Notes: generated by a model from the sequence alone, not told the origin. A DNA stretch of 6,212 nt from Methanimicrococcus sp034006575 (GCA_034006575.1 JAVESN010000094.1:1-6212); one strand, 5' to 3'; counted from the stretch's first letter, positions 1-5,095 are shown. A program made the numbers and translations.

Positions 1-2
1 TG

Positions 3-131
3 CTTTACGACCGCAATTATGAAAAAAAGAAAAGAGAAAAAGAAGGAAAAGGACCAATCAATAATGACAAAACCGTTTCCGCCACGCTTCCGACATCATG
101 CGAGCGTTTTTCAAATCGGTTAAACGACTGA
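3..131 (+). CDS. Possible C-terminal end of a gene truncated by the window edge
   Basis: The third forward frame is open from the window edge to a TGA at 129-131 (about 42 residues). It begins LYDRNYEKKK, followed by a Lys/Glu-rich stretch and a polar end. A charged low-complexity tail would match the repeat-built tails of two other proteins in this window. The first forward frame is also open, from the edge to a TAA at 121-123, and reads as another Lys-rich peptide, so the frame is not certain. No family can be named from so short a piece. It could equally be non-coding A-rich DNA. A hairpin with T-tracts just downstream is consistent with a gene ending here. Confidence 0.3.
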   Translation, partial: LYDRNYEKKKREKEGKGPINNDKTVSATLPTSCERFSNRLND

Positions 132-171
132 TTTTTCCAATGATTCCGAAAAACGCTTTTTTTTCTTTTTT
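104..171 (+). terminator. Hairpin plus T-tracts, possible terminator of the upstream gene
   Basis: GCGTTTTTC at 104-112 and GAAAAACGC at 148-156 form a perfect 9-bp inverted repeat. Runs of T interrupted by one C follow directly (157-171). A shorter alternative stem, TTTTTC (132-137) with GAAAAA (148-153), has a 10-nt loop and is more like a usual intrinsic terminator. The T-tract alone could also act as an archaeal-type termination signal. The position after the stop codons at 121-131 supports the reading. Confidence 0.4.
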
Positions 172-200
172 ATCAACATTTTTTATCAACAACTTCTTTC

Positions 201-273
201 CGATATTTTTGGTATTTTTTGGTATTTTTTTTGTTATTTTTTTTGTTATTTTTTTTGGTATTTCTTTTCGGCA
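201..273. repeat. T-rich degenerate short repeat (GGTATTTTTT / GTTATTTTTTT)
   Basis: GGTATTTTTT occurs twice in tandem (211-230), followed by two GTTATTTTTTTT-like units and a final GGTATTTC. The stretch is almost pure T on the forward strand. It lies in the 250-bp gap between the possible upstream gene and the deoxyribosyltransferase-family gene. Just downstream, TATATT at 281-286 could be a promoter element (bacterial -10 or archaeal TATA box) for that gene, but this is weak evidence. Confidence 0.6.
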
Positions 274-300
274 ACTTTTTTATATTCCGGCGCCGACTTT

Positions 301-380
301 ATTTTATCAGATGTTTCTTTATTTTATCAGGAGTTTCTTTATTTTATCAGATGTTTCCTTATTTTATCCGGAGTTCTTAA
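301..380 (+). repeat. 20-bp tandem repeat, four copies, reaching the start of the next gene
   Basis: Four 20-bp units start at 301, 321, 341 and 361, each beginning ATTTTATC. Units 1 and 3 carry CAGATG and units 2 and 4 carry CAGGAG or CCGGAG, so the array looks like a duplicated 40-bp pair. The last copy contains the ribosome-binding site of the gene at 382. Confidence 0.9.
370..373 (+). promoter_or_regulatory. Ribosome-binding site GGAG, embedded in the last repeat copy
   Basis: GGAG lies 8 nt before the ATG at 382 and fixes that start. The same GGAG occurs in unit 2 of the 20-bp array (330-333), while units 1 and 3 have GATG instead. A 9-codon mini-ORF starting at the ATG at 351 ends with TAA at 378-380, one base before the start codon. 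Confidence 0.7.
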
Positions 381-381
381 A

Positions 382-804
382 ATGGTTCAAGTTTATTTAG
401 CGGGCGCCCTTTTTTCACAGGCCGAGAAAGATTTTAATGAAAAAATTCAAAAGATGTTAACAGAACTTGGTTTTTCAGTGTTTCTGCCGCAGGAAGACGC
501 CCAAGACGACAAAGGCCAACGCGACGAGCGCCGGCACAAATTGATTTTTAACAATTGTTTTTCCGGGCTTCAAAAAAGCGATTTGGTTGTCGCCGTTTTG
601 GACGGAACGGACGTGGACTCGGGAACGGCTTGGGAGCTGGGTTACGCTTACGCTCAAAAAAAGCCGATTATCGGCATTCGAACGGATTTTCGAATTCAAA
701 CGCCGGGGGAATCCGTCAATTTGATGATTTTAGAAACCCTGACGGATTTTGTCCATGATTTGAATGAGTTAAAACAGGCCGCCAAAAAATATCAAAAAAC
801 TTAA
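382..804 (+). CDS. Nucleoside 2-deoxyribosyltransferase family protein
   Basis: This 140-residue protein fits the nucleoside 2-deoxyribosyltransferase family (usually about 140-160 residues). These enzymes transfer or hydrolyse the deoxyribosyl group of deoxynucleosides or their 5'-monophosphates, in salvage or sanitation of nucleotides. Visible family marks are YLAGALFSQAE at residues 5-15 (nucleotide-binding loop), FLPQED near 34-39, SDLVVAVLDG at 66-75, and DVDSGTAWELGYAYAQKKP at 77-95. In the last motif Glu85 should be the catalytic nucleophile. SVNLM at 111-115 resembles the C-terminal segment that completes the neighbouring subunit's active site. Family knowledge does not separate transferase from DNPH1/Rcl-type nucleotide hydrolase, so the substrate is open. 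It is cytosolic, with no signal or membrane segment. The start at 382 has GGAG 8 nt upstream. An 18-bp repeat array begins 17 nt after the stop and is open in the -1 frame. Confidence 0.9.
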   Translation: MVQVYLAGALFSQAEKDFNEKIQKMLTELGFSVFLPQEDAQDDKGQRDERRHKLIFNNCFSGLQKSDLVVAVLDGTDVDSGTAWELGYAYAQKKPIIGIRTDFRIQTPGESVNLMILETLTDFVHDLNELKQAAKKYQKT

Positions 805-821
805 AAGAAAACGAGCCGGCG

Positions 822-1062
822 GATTTATTAGAAATTAAAGATTTATTAGAAATTAAGGATTTATTAGAAATTAAAGATTTATTAGAAATCAGAGATTTAT
901 TAGAAACCAGAAATTTATTAGAAATCAGAGATTTATTAGAAATTAGAGATTTATTAAAAATTAGAGATTTATTAAAAATTAGAGATTTATTAAAAATTAG
1001 AGATTTATTAGAAATTAAAGATTTATTAGAAATTAGAGATTTATTAAAAATTAAAGATTTAT
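822..1062. repeat. 18-bp tandem repeat, 13 full copies plus a partial copy
   Basis: Thirteen consecutive units of exactly 18 bp, consensus GATTTATTAGAAATTAAA, start at 822, 840, 858 and so on to 1038. A partial 14th copy starts at 1056. Variation is limited to a few positions (GAA/AAA, ATT/ATC/ACC, AAA/AGA/AAG, and one GAT to AAT), with no insertion or deletion. Because 18 is a multiple of three, one frame on each strand stays open. The forward one reads DLLEIK hexads and ends at TAA 1074-1076. The array fills most of the 311-bp gap between the convergent deoxyribosyltransferase-family and hxlR-type genes. No clear hairpin terminator is visible for either gene. Confidence 0.95.
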
Positions 1063-1115
1063 CGGACATTTGTTAAATATTCCGCGCCTGATTCGTGAAA
1101 ACGTCCGCCGCCATC

Positions 1116-1499
1116 TTATTTTTTATGTTCCTTTTCCGTCGGGCACGCGATGCACAATGTGTTTTGGCAAACCTCGTTTTTTGTAATCCACTTATTGCCC
1201 CACACTTTCAAATATTGAATAATATCCACCAATTCTTTTCCGCTTTCCGTTAATGAATATTCGCATTTGACCGGAAATTTGGAAGAATCCACGTTTTTTG
1301 AAATTAAACCCTCTTGCTCCATTTCTTTTAAACGCATGGACAAGGTTTTGGGCGTTATGTCTTTTAATTGATATTTTAATTCGCTGAATCGTTTGTTGCA
1401 CATATCTTCTTTATACAACTCATGAAGGATGCAAAGCGTCCAACGCTTCCCGATAAGATCCGCAACTTTATAGACGGTACAATCTTTCATACTATCCAA
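1116..1499 (-). CDS. HxlR-family winged-helix transcriptional regulator, cysteine-rich
   Basis: This 127-residue protein has the HxlR pattern. It shows an N-terminal Cys (C7), DLIGKRWTLCILHEL at residues 14-28, RFSELKYQLKDITPKTLSMRLKEMEQEGLI at 37-66 (helix-turn-helix), a wing with FPVKCEYSLTESGKEL at 75-90, and LKVWGNKW at 97-104. Family members are dimeric DNA-binding proteins. Several (YodB, HypR and QorR types) sense electrophiles or oxidants through the conserved N-terminal Cys. This one has seven Cys in all (7, 23, 34, 79, 111, 116, 119), with CX4CX2C in the tail, which suggests redox or metal sensing. The 1499 start is a TTG. An ATG at 1490 gives 124 residues and may be the true start, since neither has a clear ribosome-binding site. 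It is divergent from hcp, so hcp and itself are the likely targets. Confidence 0.88.
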   Translation of the reverse strand: MDSMKDCTVYKVADLIGKRWTLCILHELYKEDMCNKRFSELKYQLKDITPKTLSMRLKEMEQEGLISKNVDSSKFPVKCEYSLTESGKELVDIIQYLKVWGNKWITKNEVCQNTLCIACPTEKEHKK

Positions 1500-1539
1500 T
1501 GAGATACTTTCTAATATTTAAATTAATATCTTCTTAATA

Positions 1540-1585
1540 CCAGATATCAAAAAGATACTTTTGAATTTTTTTCAAAAATATCTGG
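1540..1585 (+). promoter_or_regulatory. Compound inverted repeat in the hcp leader, ending at the ribosome-binding site
   Basis: CCAGATAT (1540-1547) is perfectly complementary to ATATCTGG (1578-1585). Inside, TTTTGAA (1559-1565) pairs with TTCAAAA (1571-1577) around a 5-nt loop. The two right-hand arms are contiguous, so in RNA the two stems would stack with an 11-nt bulge on the left. The final GG of the outer arm is the first GG of the hcp ribosome-binding site. It could be an operator, a translational switch, or both. Confidence 0.5.
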
Positions 1586-1590
1586 GGAGG
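1584..1590 (+). promoter_or_regulatory. Strong ribosome-binding site GGGGAGG of hcp
   Basis: GGGGAGG lies 8 nt before the ATG at 1599 and is the strongest such site in the window. Its first two bases belong to the outer arm of the inverted repeat upstream, so a folded leader would partly mask it. Confidence 0.85.
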
Positions 1591-1598
1591 CCTAAAAA

Positions 1599-3251
1599 AT
1601 GTTCTGCTATCAATGTGAAGAAACTATGAATGGGACCGGATGTACCATCAACGGCATGTGCGGCAAAAAGGGGGAAATCGCGGTTCTTCAAGACCGTTTG
1701 ATTTACGCTTTAAAAGGGTACGCTTTTTGCAACAGCCGCGGTCGTTTGAAGGAATGCAATGATCCGGATTTTGGTCCCTTCGTAATGGAAGCTTTGTTTT
1801 CCACGTTGACCAATGTTAATTTTGACGGAGCGTATTTTGAAAGTATGATCCGACAAGCTCTTCAAAGAAGAGACACGGTTCGAGACGCGGTTCATAACGG
1901 AGCGCCGCCCGGTCCGAATGCGCCCGACGCGGCCACAATAACTTATGACGAATTAATGTCAAAAACGGATGAAATCGGCGTTTTATCCGTTGAAAACGAA
2001 GACGTTCGCTCCCTTCGAGAAACGTTGATTTACGGCTTGAAAGGAATTTCCGCCTACGGAATGCACGCTCTTATTTTAGATTCCGAGAGCGACGACGTTT
2101 ATCAATTTATTGAAAAAGCGTTGGTTTCCACAATCGAAGATTCTCCGCTTGAAAAATTAAACGTCGACCAAATGGTTGCCCTTTTGATGGAATGCGGTAG
2201 CATCGGCGTTAAAATCATGTCCATGCTGGACTCGGCCAACACGAGCACCTACGGAAATCCCGTTCCGACATCCGTTTCAATCGGCGTCGGCAAAAATCCG
2301 GGAATTTTGGTCAGCGGACATGATTTGAAAGATTTGGAATTGCTTTTGGAACAATCCCAAGGCTCCGGCGTCGACATTTACACGCACGGTGAAATGCTCC
2401 CCGCGCACGGTTATCCGTTCTTCCACAAATATGAGAATTTTGTCGGCAACTACGGCAACGCGTGGTGGAAACAAAAATCGGAGTTTGAAAGCTTTAACGG
2501 CCCGATTTTGATGACGACCAATTGTATCGTCCCTCCCAAAGAAACTTACGCGGACCGCTTGTTTACGACCAACATGGTCGGGTACGCGGATGATAAAATC
2601 CGCCTTGTCAACATCCCCGCAAACGCGGACGGCAGCAAAGATTTCTCGGAAATCATCGCGCTTGCAAAAACGTGCGCGCCGCCGACGGAAATTGAAACAG
2701 GAACCGTGATGACCGGTTTTGCGCACCACGCGGTCTTGTCCTTGGCCGACAAAGTGATTGAAGCCGTCCAGTCCGGCGCGATTCAAAAGTTTGTCGTCAT
2801 GGCCGGCTGTGATGGGCGCAGAAAAGAGCGCAGCTATTATACCGACTTCGCCTCCGCGTTGCCGAACAATACGGTGATTTTAACCGCGGGTTGCGCGAAA
2901 TACCGTTACAACAAATTGGATTTGGGCGACATCGGCGGGATTCCGCGCGTCTTAGACGCCGGGCAGTGCAACGACTCTTATTCGTTGGTTGTGATTGCGC
3001 TTGAATTGGCAAAAGCCTTCGGCGTTGAGACGGTCAATGAGCTTCCGCTTGTCTTTAACATCGCCTGGTACGAGCAAAAAGCAACGCTTGTCTTCTTGGC
3101 GCTTTTGTCCCTCGGCGTTCAAAACATCGTCATCGGCCCGACGCTTCCGGCTTGTCTGTCCCCGACCGTTTTGGATGTTTTGGTGAAAACCTTTAACGTC
3201 AGCAAAAACACTGATGTCGAATCCGATATGAAGAGATTGATTACTCTTTAA
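1599..3251 (+). CDS. hcp: Hydroxylamine reductase / hybrid cluster protein (prismane)
   Basis: The 550-residue length is typical for full-size Hcp. The N-terminal cysteines C3, C6, C15 and C21 (CX2CX8CX5C) match the anaerobe-type [4Fe-4S] site rather than the longer-spaced E. coli type. All expected ligands of the hybrid 4Fe-2S-2O cluster are visible: H241 (GHDL), E265 (THGEMLPAHGYP), C309 (TTNCI), C404 (AGCDGR, the persulfide Cys), C432 (TAGCAKYR), C457 (GQCNDS) and E492 with K494 (WYEQKA). Family members reduce hydroxylamine to ammonia in vitro and nitric oxide to N2O in cells, protecting anaerobes from nitrosative stress. They act in the cytosol. No Hcr-type NADH reductase is encoded in the window, as expected for this subclass, so the electron donor is unknown. 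A divergent HxlR-type gene and a structured leader suggest inducible expression. Nothing appears truncated. Confidence 0.98.
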   Translation: MFCYQCEETMNGTGCTINGMCGKKGEIAVLQDRLIYALKGYAFCNSRGRLKECNDPDFGPFVMEALFSTLTNVNFDGAYFESMIRQALQRRDTVRDAVHNGAPPGPNAPDAATITYDELMSKTDEIGVLSVENEDVRSLRETLIYGLKGISAYGMHALILDSESDDVYQFIEKALVSTIEDSPLEKLNVDQMVALLMECGSIGVKIMSMLDSANTSTYGNPVPTSVSIGVGKNPGILVSGHDLKDLELLLEQSQGSGVDIYTHGEMLPAHGYPFFHKYENFVGNYGNAWWKQKSEFESFNGPILMTTNCIVPPKETYADRLFTTNMVGYADDKIRLVNIPANADGSKDFSEIIALAKTCAPPTEIETGTVMTGFAHHAVLSLADKVIEAVQSGAIQKFVVMAGCDGRRKERSYYTDFASALPNNTVILTAGCAKYRYNKLDLGDIGGIPRVLDAGQCNDSYSLVVIALELAKAFGVETVNELPLVFNIAWYEQKATLVFLALLSLGVQNIVIGPTLPACLSPTVLDVLVKTFNVSKNTDVESDMKRLITL

Positions 3252-3337
3252 GTCGATTCGTTTCATCTCAAAAACAAAAACGAAAAAGCGAAATAAAAAA
3301 TGATAAAACATAATAAAAACGATAAAAAACGAACTCG
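3252..3337 (+). other. A-rich 3' region of hcp, no gene
   Basis: After the hcp stop the strand is almost free of G/C, with repeated AAAAAC, GATAAAA and ATAAAA words. I see no coding potential. It is probably untranslated 3' sequence leading to the terminator. Confidence 0.5.
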
Positions 3338-3390
3338 GAAAAAGAGTTTCATTTCAAAGGGATGTTTCCTAAAAACATCCCCTCTTTTTC
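3338..3390 (+). terminator. Double-stem hairpin terminator downstream of hcp
   Basis: GGGATGTTT (3359-3367) pairs perfectly with AAACATCCC (3373-3381) across a 5-nt loop, and CTCTTTTTC follows immediately. That T-rich tail (3382-3390) can itself pair with GAAAAAGAG (3338-3346), giving an outer 9-bp stem stacked on the inner one. The inner stem plus T-tract is a convincing intrinsic terminator. It lies 87 bp after the hcp stop, so the next gene is probably transcribed separately. Confidence 0.8.
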
Positions 3391-3422
3391 TAAATATTTT
3401 CCAACGGTTCACTTTAAAACTT

Positions 3423-3503
3423 GATTTATTCTTAAATCGGTTTATTCTTAAATCGGTTTGTTTTTAAATCGGTTTGTTTTTAAATCGTTTTATTTTTAAA
3501 CTT
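3423..3503. repeat. 16-bp tandem repeat, about five copies, upstream of the CGGC gene
   Basis: A 17-bp first unit at 3423 is followed by three 16-bp units GTTTATTCTTAAATCG or GTTTGTTTTTAAATCG (3440, 3456, 3472). A degraded copy runs to about 3503. The first unit opens with GATTTATT, the same eight bases that open the 18-bp unit at 822-1062. The array lies between the hcp terminator and the CGGC gene, so it may be in that gene's promoter or leader. Confidence 0.85.
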
Positions 3504-3566
3504 ATTAAAATTCTATTATTTTCTTTTTATCCTTTCATTTATTATTTTCGATTTCGGGTGAAATTC

Positions 3567-3899
3567 ATGTCTCATAAAATTGCAATCATTCGCTGTGACA
3601 TCGTATCGGAAACGTGTCCCGGTTTTGCTTGTGTCAACGCGTTTAACAAAAAAACGGCTTTTTTTAAAGACTACGATGAAACGGATCAGTTAATCGCCGT
3701 CTTTACGTGCGGCGGGTGCAACGGAAGGCGTGTTTCGCGTTTATGCAAATCCATCAAAAAACACGGCGCGACAACCGTTCATTTGTCTTCCTGCATGTGC
3801 CGCGGAAAAGACGGCGAATATTTGTGCCCGCATATTGATTCGATTAAAAAAAGAATTTCAGAACTTGGTCTTGAAGTTGTCGAAAGGACGCATCATTGA
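3567..3899 (+). CDS. CGGC-domain protein (small cysteine-rich, putative metal-binding)
   Basis: This 110-residue protein matches the CGGC domain family over its whole length. It shows IAIIRC at residues 5-10, CPGFAC at 17-22, FTCGGCNGRR at 46-55 with the name-giving motif at C48-C51, GATTVHLSSCMC at 67-78, CPHIDSIKKRI at 87-97, and the typical end GLEVVERTH. Ten Cys and two His pairs suggest binding of a metal or Fe-S centre. The family is frequent in anaerobes and its biochemical role is not established as far as I know. I chose the ATG at 3567 because it starts right at the conserved domain and has GGGTG about 7 nt upstream. A reading that begins at 3474 would add 31 hydrophobic residues encoded by T-rich repeat DNA and is unlikely. 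The stop TGA overlaps a solo copy of the 18-bp repeat. Confidence 0.9.
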   Translation: MSHKIAIIRCDIVSETCPGFACVNAFNKKTAFFKDYDETDQLIAVFTCGGCNGRRVSRLCKSIKKHGATTVHLSSCMCRGKDGEYLCPHIDSIKKRISELGLEVVERTHH

Positions 3900-3915
3900 T
3901 TTATTAAAAATTAAA
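3898..3915 (+). repeat. Solo copy of the 18-bp repeat at the CGGC stop codon
   Basis: GATTTATTAAAAATTAAA here is identical, base for base, to unit 13 (1038-1055) of the array at 822-1062. Its first two bases are the last two of the TGA stop codon (3897-3899). Only one copy is present, followed by a partial AATT echo. Confidence 0.85.
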
Positions 3916-4151
3916 AATTGAATCTTTCATTCCAATCGGATTATGATTCGGTTTGTTTTTTTTCATTTATTTTTTTTGATTTTGCATTTGTGTTTGTTTT
4001 TTCAGTTTGTGTTTTGTTTTTCGTTTTCAGCTTGAATTTGCATGTTGTGTTGCATGTTGTGTTGTATGTTGTGTTGCATGTTATGTTTGCATTTTTGTTT
4101 TTGTTTTCCTAATTTTCCGCTTTAAGATTTCTTTCAAAATCCCAAATACGA
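3916..4151. other. T-rich convergent intergenic DNA, no convincing gene
   Basis: This is part of the 443-bp gap between the convergent CGGC and glycosylase genes. The forward strand is dominated by T runs and TTTG/TTTTC words, plus the 12-bp array at 4041-4088. An open frame at 3918-4112 translates to a Phe/Val/Leu-only peptide that mirrors the repeats and is not a credible protein. I see no RNA gene. Confidence 0.6.
4041..4088. repeat. 12-bp tandem repeat CATGTTGTGTTG, four copies
   Basis: Two identical units (4041-4052, 4053-4064) are followed by TATGTTGTGTTG (4065-4076) and a diverged CATGTTATGTTT (4077-4088). The array is in the convergent gap, with no gene in it. Confidence 0.9.
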
Positions 4152-4211
4152 CCGCTCATTTTCGATTTTTTTTGAGAGCGTTGCGAACAAAAAATAATCG
4201 GAAATGAGCGG
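4152..4211. repeat. 60-nt near-perfect inverted repeat (long hairpin)
   Basis: Positions 4152-4167 pair with 4196-4211 over 16 bp with one T-G wobble (CCGCTCATTT against AAATGAGCGG at the base). After one T-T mismatch, five more T-A pairs extend the stem. The loop is about 16 nt (4174-4189). It lies between two convergent genes. No T-tract follows on either side, so it is not a textbook intrinsic terminator. A bidirectional terminator, a small palindromic (REP/MITE-like) element, or a small structured RNA are all possible. Confidence 0.6.
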
Positions 4212-4342
4212 ATTTAACCAAAAATATCAATAAAAATATCTCATCTATTTTCTCATTTCAAGTTTTTTGAAAAATTGTATCTCGTTTTCGCTGTTTAGCG
4301 CGACTTTTATTCTCCGAAGCCTGTCGCATTCTGTTTTTTGTT
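4212..4342. other. A/T-rich 3' flank of the glycosylase gene, no gene
   Basis: Only small dyads are visible: TTTCAA (4256-4261) with TTGAAA (4267-4272), and CGCT (4289-4292) with AGCG (4297-4300). Either could help end minus-strand transcription but neither has a good T-tract in that direction. I see no coding potential. Confidence 0.4.
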
Positions 4343-4993
4343 TTAATTTTCATTTGTTTTTGCGTTTGCTTTTGTTTTTTTGTTTGCGTTTGCATTTGCA
4401 CTTACTTTTGCATTTGCACTTACTTTTGCGTTTGCACTTACTTTTGTATTTGCCTTTTCCTTTTTCGGCTTGATTTCGCTTAACGCCGTAAATCGCCATT
4501 CGATATTTCTGTAATGCTCATCGGCGTAATCAATCCCGATTCTTTTTCCTTTGACATATTTCGGTTTTGTTCCGTCGTCTTCGATCCAAATCTCATCGGA
4601 CGTCGTCAAATCCGTGTCATTCAACTCTTTTGTGATTTTCATCGCTTTTGTGAGTTTGGCCGGTCCGTTGTATCCTTCAACCCCTCGAATGAGCGCGGCT
4701 TGCGGCTGTCCTTCTTTTCCCGTGACGGCGTTGATTAAATGGTGGATGCCGTAGCAAAGGTAAATGTAGGTTCTTCCGCCGGGGCCGTACATGACGACGG
4801 TGCGATTGGTTTTGCCGGCTTTGGCGTGACAGCCGGTGTCTTCTTCGCCTCGGTAAGCTTCCGTTTCCGTGATTCGGTATTTGAGTTCTTCTCCGGTCGG
4901 CAATTTGCGAACCAAGAGTTTTCCGATTAAATCGGGGGCGACTTCTAAAACGTCTCGGCGGTAAAAATCAGCGTTTAATCTTTGAGAGGACAT
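4343..4993 (-). CDS. mpg: 3-methyladenine DNA glycosylase (AAG/MPG family) with a repeat-encoded C-terminal tail
   Basis: Residues 1 to about 172 form a complete AAG/MPG-type glycosylase, which flips out and excises alkylated or deaminated purines (3-methyladenine, hypoxanthine) to start base excision repair. Family marks are DFYRRDVLEVAPDLIGKLLV at 9-28, ITETEAY at 41-47 with catalytic Glu45 and Tyr47, CHAKAGKTNR at 55-64 with His56, YGPGGRTYIYLCYGIHHLIN at 69-88 with a base-stacking Tyr near 78, AALIRGVEG at 99-107, GPAKLTKAM at 110-118, and KRIGIDYA...WRF at 150-168. Residues after 173 are not part of the family fold. They form a Lys/Ala/Asn-rich tail with three exact KVSANA hexads (184-201), encoded by an 18-bp repeat. 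The tail is basic and probably disordered, and might aid DNA contact. The start fits the family's N-terminus but has no clear ribosome-binding site. The gene lies 75 bp after the 192-residue gene on the same strand, so the two may be co-transcribed. Confidence 0.95.
   Translation of the reverse strand: MSSQRLNADFYRRDVLEVAPDLIGKLLVRKLPTGEELKYRITETEAYRGEEDTGCHAKAGKTNRTVVMYGPGGRTYIYLCYGIHHLINAVTGKEGQPQAALIRGVEGYNGPAKLTKAMKITKELNDTDLTTSDEIWIEDDGTKPKYVKGKRIGIDYADEHYRNIEWRFTALSEIKPKKEKANTKVSANAKVSANAKVSANANANKKTKANAKTNEN
4350..4458 (-). repeat. 18-bp tandem repeat inside the glycosylase 3' end
   Basis: On the forward strand, GCATTTGCACTTACTTTT occurs at 4392-4409 and 4410-4427, and again with one change at 4428-4445. 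A partial copy runs to about 4458. A 6-bp TTTGCN sub-repeat continues leftwards to about 4350. The unit is six codons, so it is translated in frame as KVSANA and then Asn/Ala/Lys-rich sequence. Confidence 0.9.
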
Positions 4994-5040
4994 TGTATTT
5001 CAGGGTTTAATATATTTTGTATGTTTTGTATCGTTTATTT

Positions 5041-5095
5041 TGTTTTTCATTTCTCTTTATTCCGTTTTTCATTTCTCTCTATTCCGTTTTTCCAT
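5041..5095 (-). repeat. 22/23-bp tandem repeat spanning a gene's stop codon
   Basis: On the minus strand a 23-bp unit beginning ATGGAAAAACGG (5095-5073) is followed by a 22-bp copy beginning ATGAAAAACGG (5072-5051). A third partial copy follows (5050-5041). The first copy encodes the last residues of the 192-residue protein. The stop TGA (5071-5069) is the ATGA at the head of the second copy. Confidence 0.8.

Larger units (their letters stand above)
1500..1598. promoter_or_regulatory. Divergent promoter/operator region between the HxlR-type gene and hcp
   Basis: This 99-bp region must hold promoters for both genes. GATACTTT occurs twice as a direct repeat (1503-1510 and 1554-1561). The palindromes GATATC (1543-1548) and ATTTAAAT (1516-1523) are also present. 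ATTTAAAT and the neighbouring TAATAT are candidate TATA or -10 elements. CAAAA-N6-TTTTG (1548-1563) is a short dyad around the second GATACTTT and a candidate operator. Which element the regulator binds cannot be read from sequence alone. Confidence 0.55.

Noticed and set aside
98..400. 100-residue forward open frame before the deoxyribosyltransferase-family gene
   Set aside because: It is Phe/Ile-rich low-complexity sequence from T-runs and overlaps the real gene start. Only its last part (ATG at 311) is noted, as a possible upstream mini-ORF.
716..1069. Minus-strand 117-residue open frame with repeated NKSLIS hexads
   Set aside because: It is the reverse reading of the 18-bp array plus the end of the deoxyribosyltransferase-family gene. 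It has no family resemblance and owes its length to the unit being a multiple of three.
2277..2786. 169-residue minus-strand frame inside hcp
   Set aside because: It lies fully antisense to well-conserved hcp coding sequence with all ligand motifs, has no recognisable domain, and is a codon-bias shadow.
3474..3566. 31-residue hydrophobic N-terminal extension of the CGGC protein
   Set aside because: It is encoded by the 16-bp repeat and T-rich DNA. The conserved domain starts at the 3567 ATG, which has GGGTG upstream.
3918..4112. Small hydrophobic membrane protein in the convergent gap
   Set aside because: The peptide is only Phe/Val/Leu/Cys produced by T-rich repeats, with HVVL-type echoes of the 12-bp unit. 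No convincing ribosome-binding site is present.
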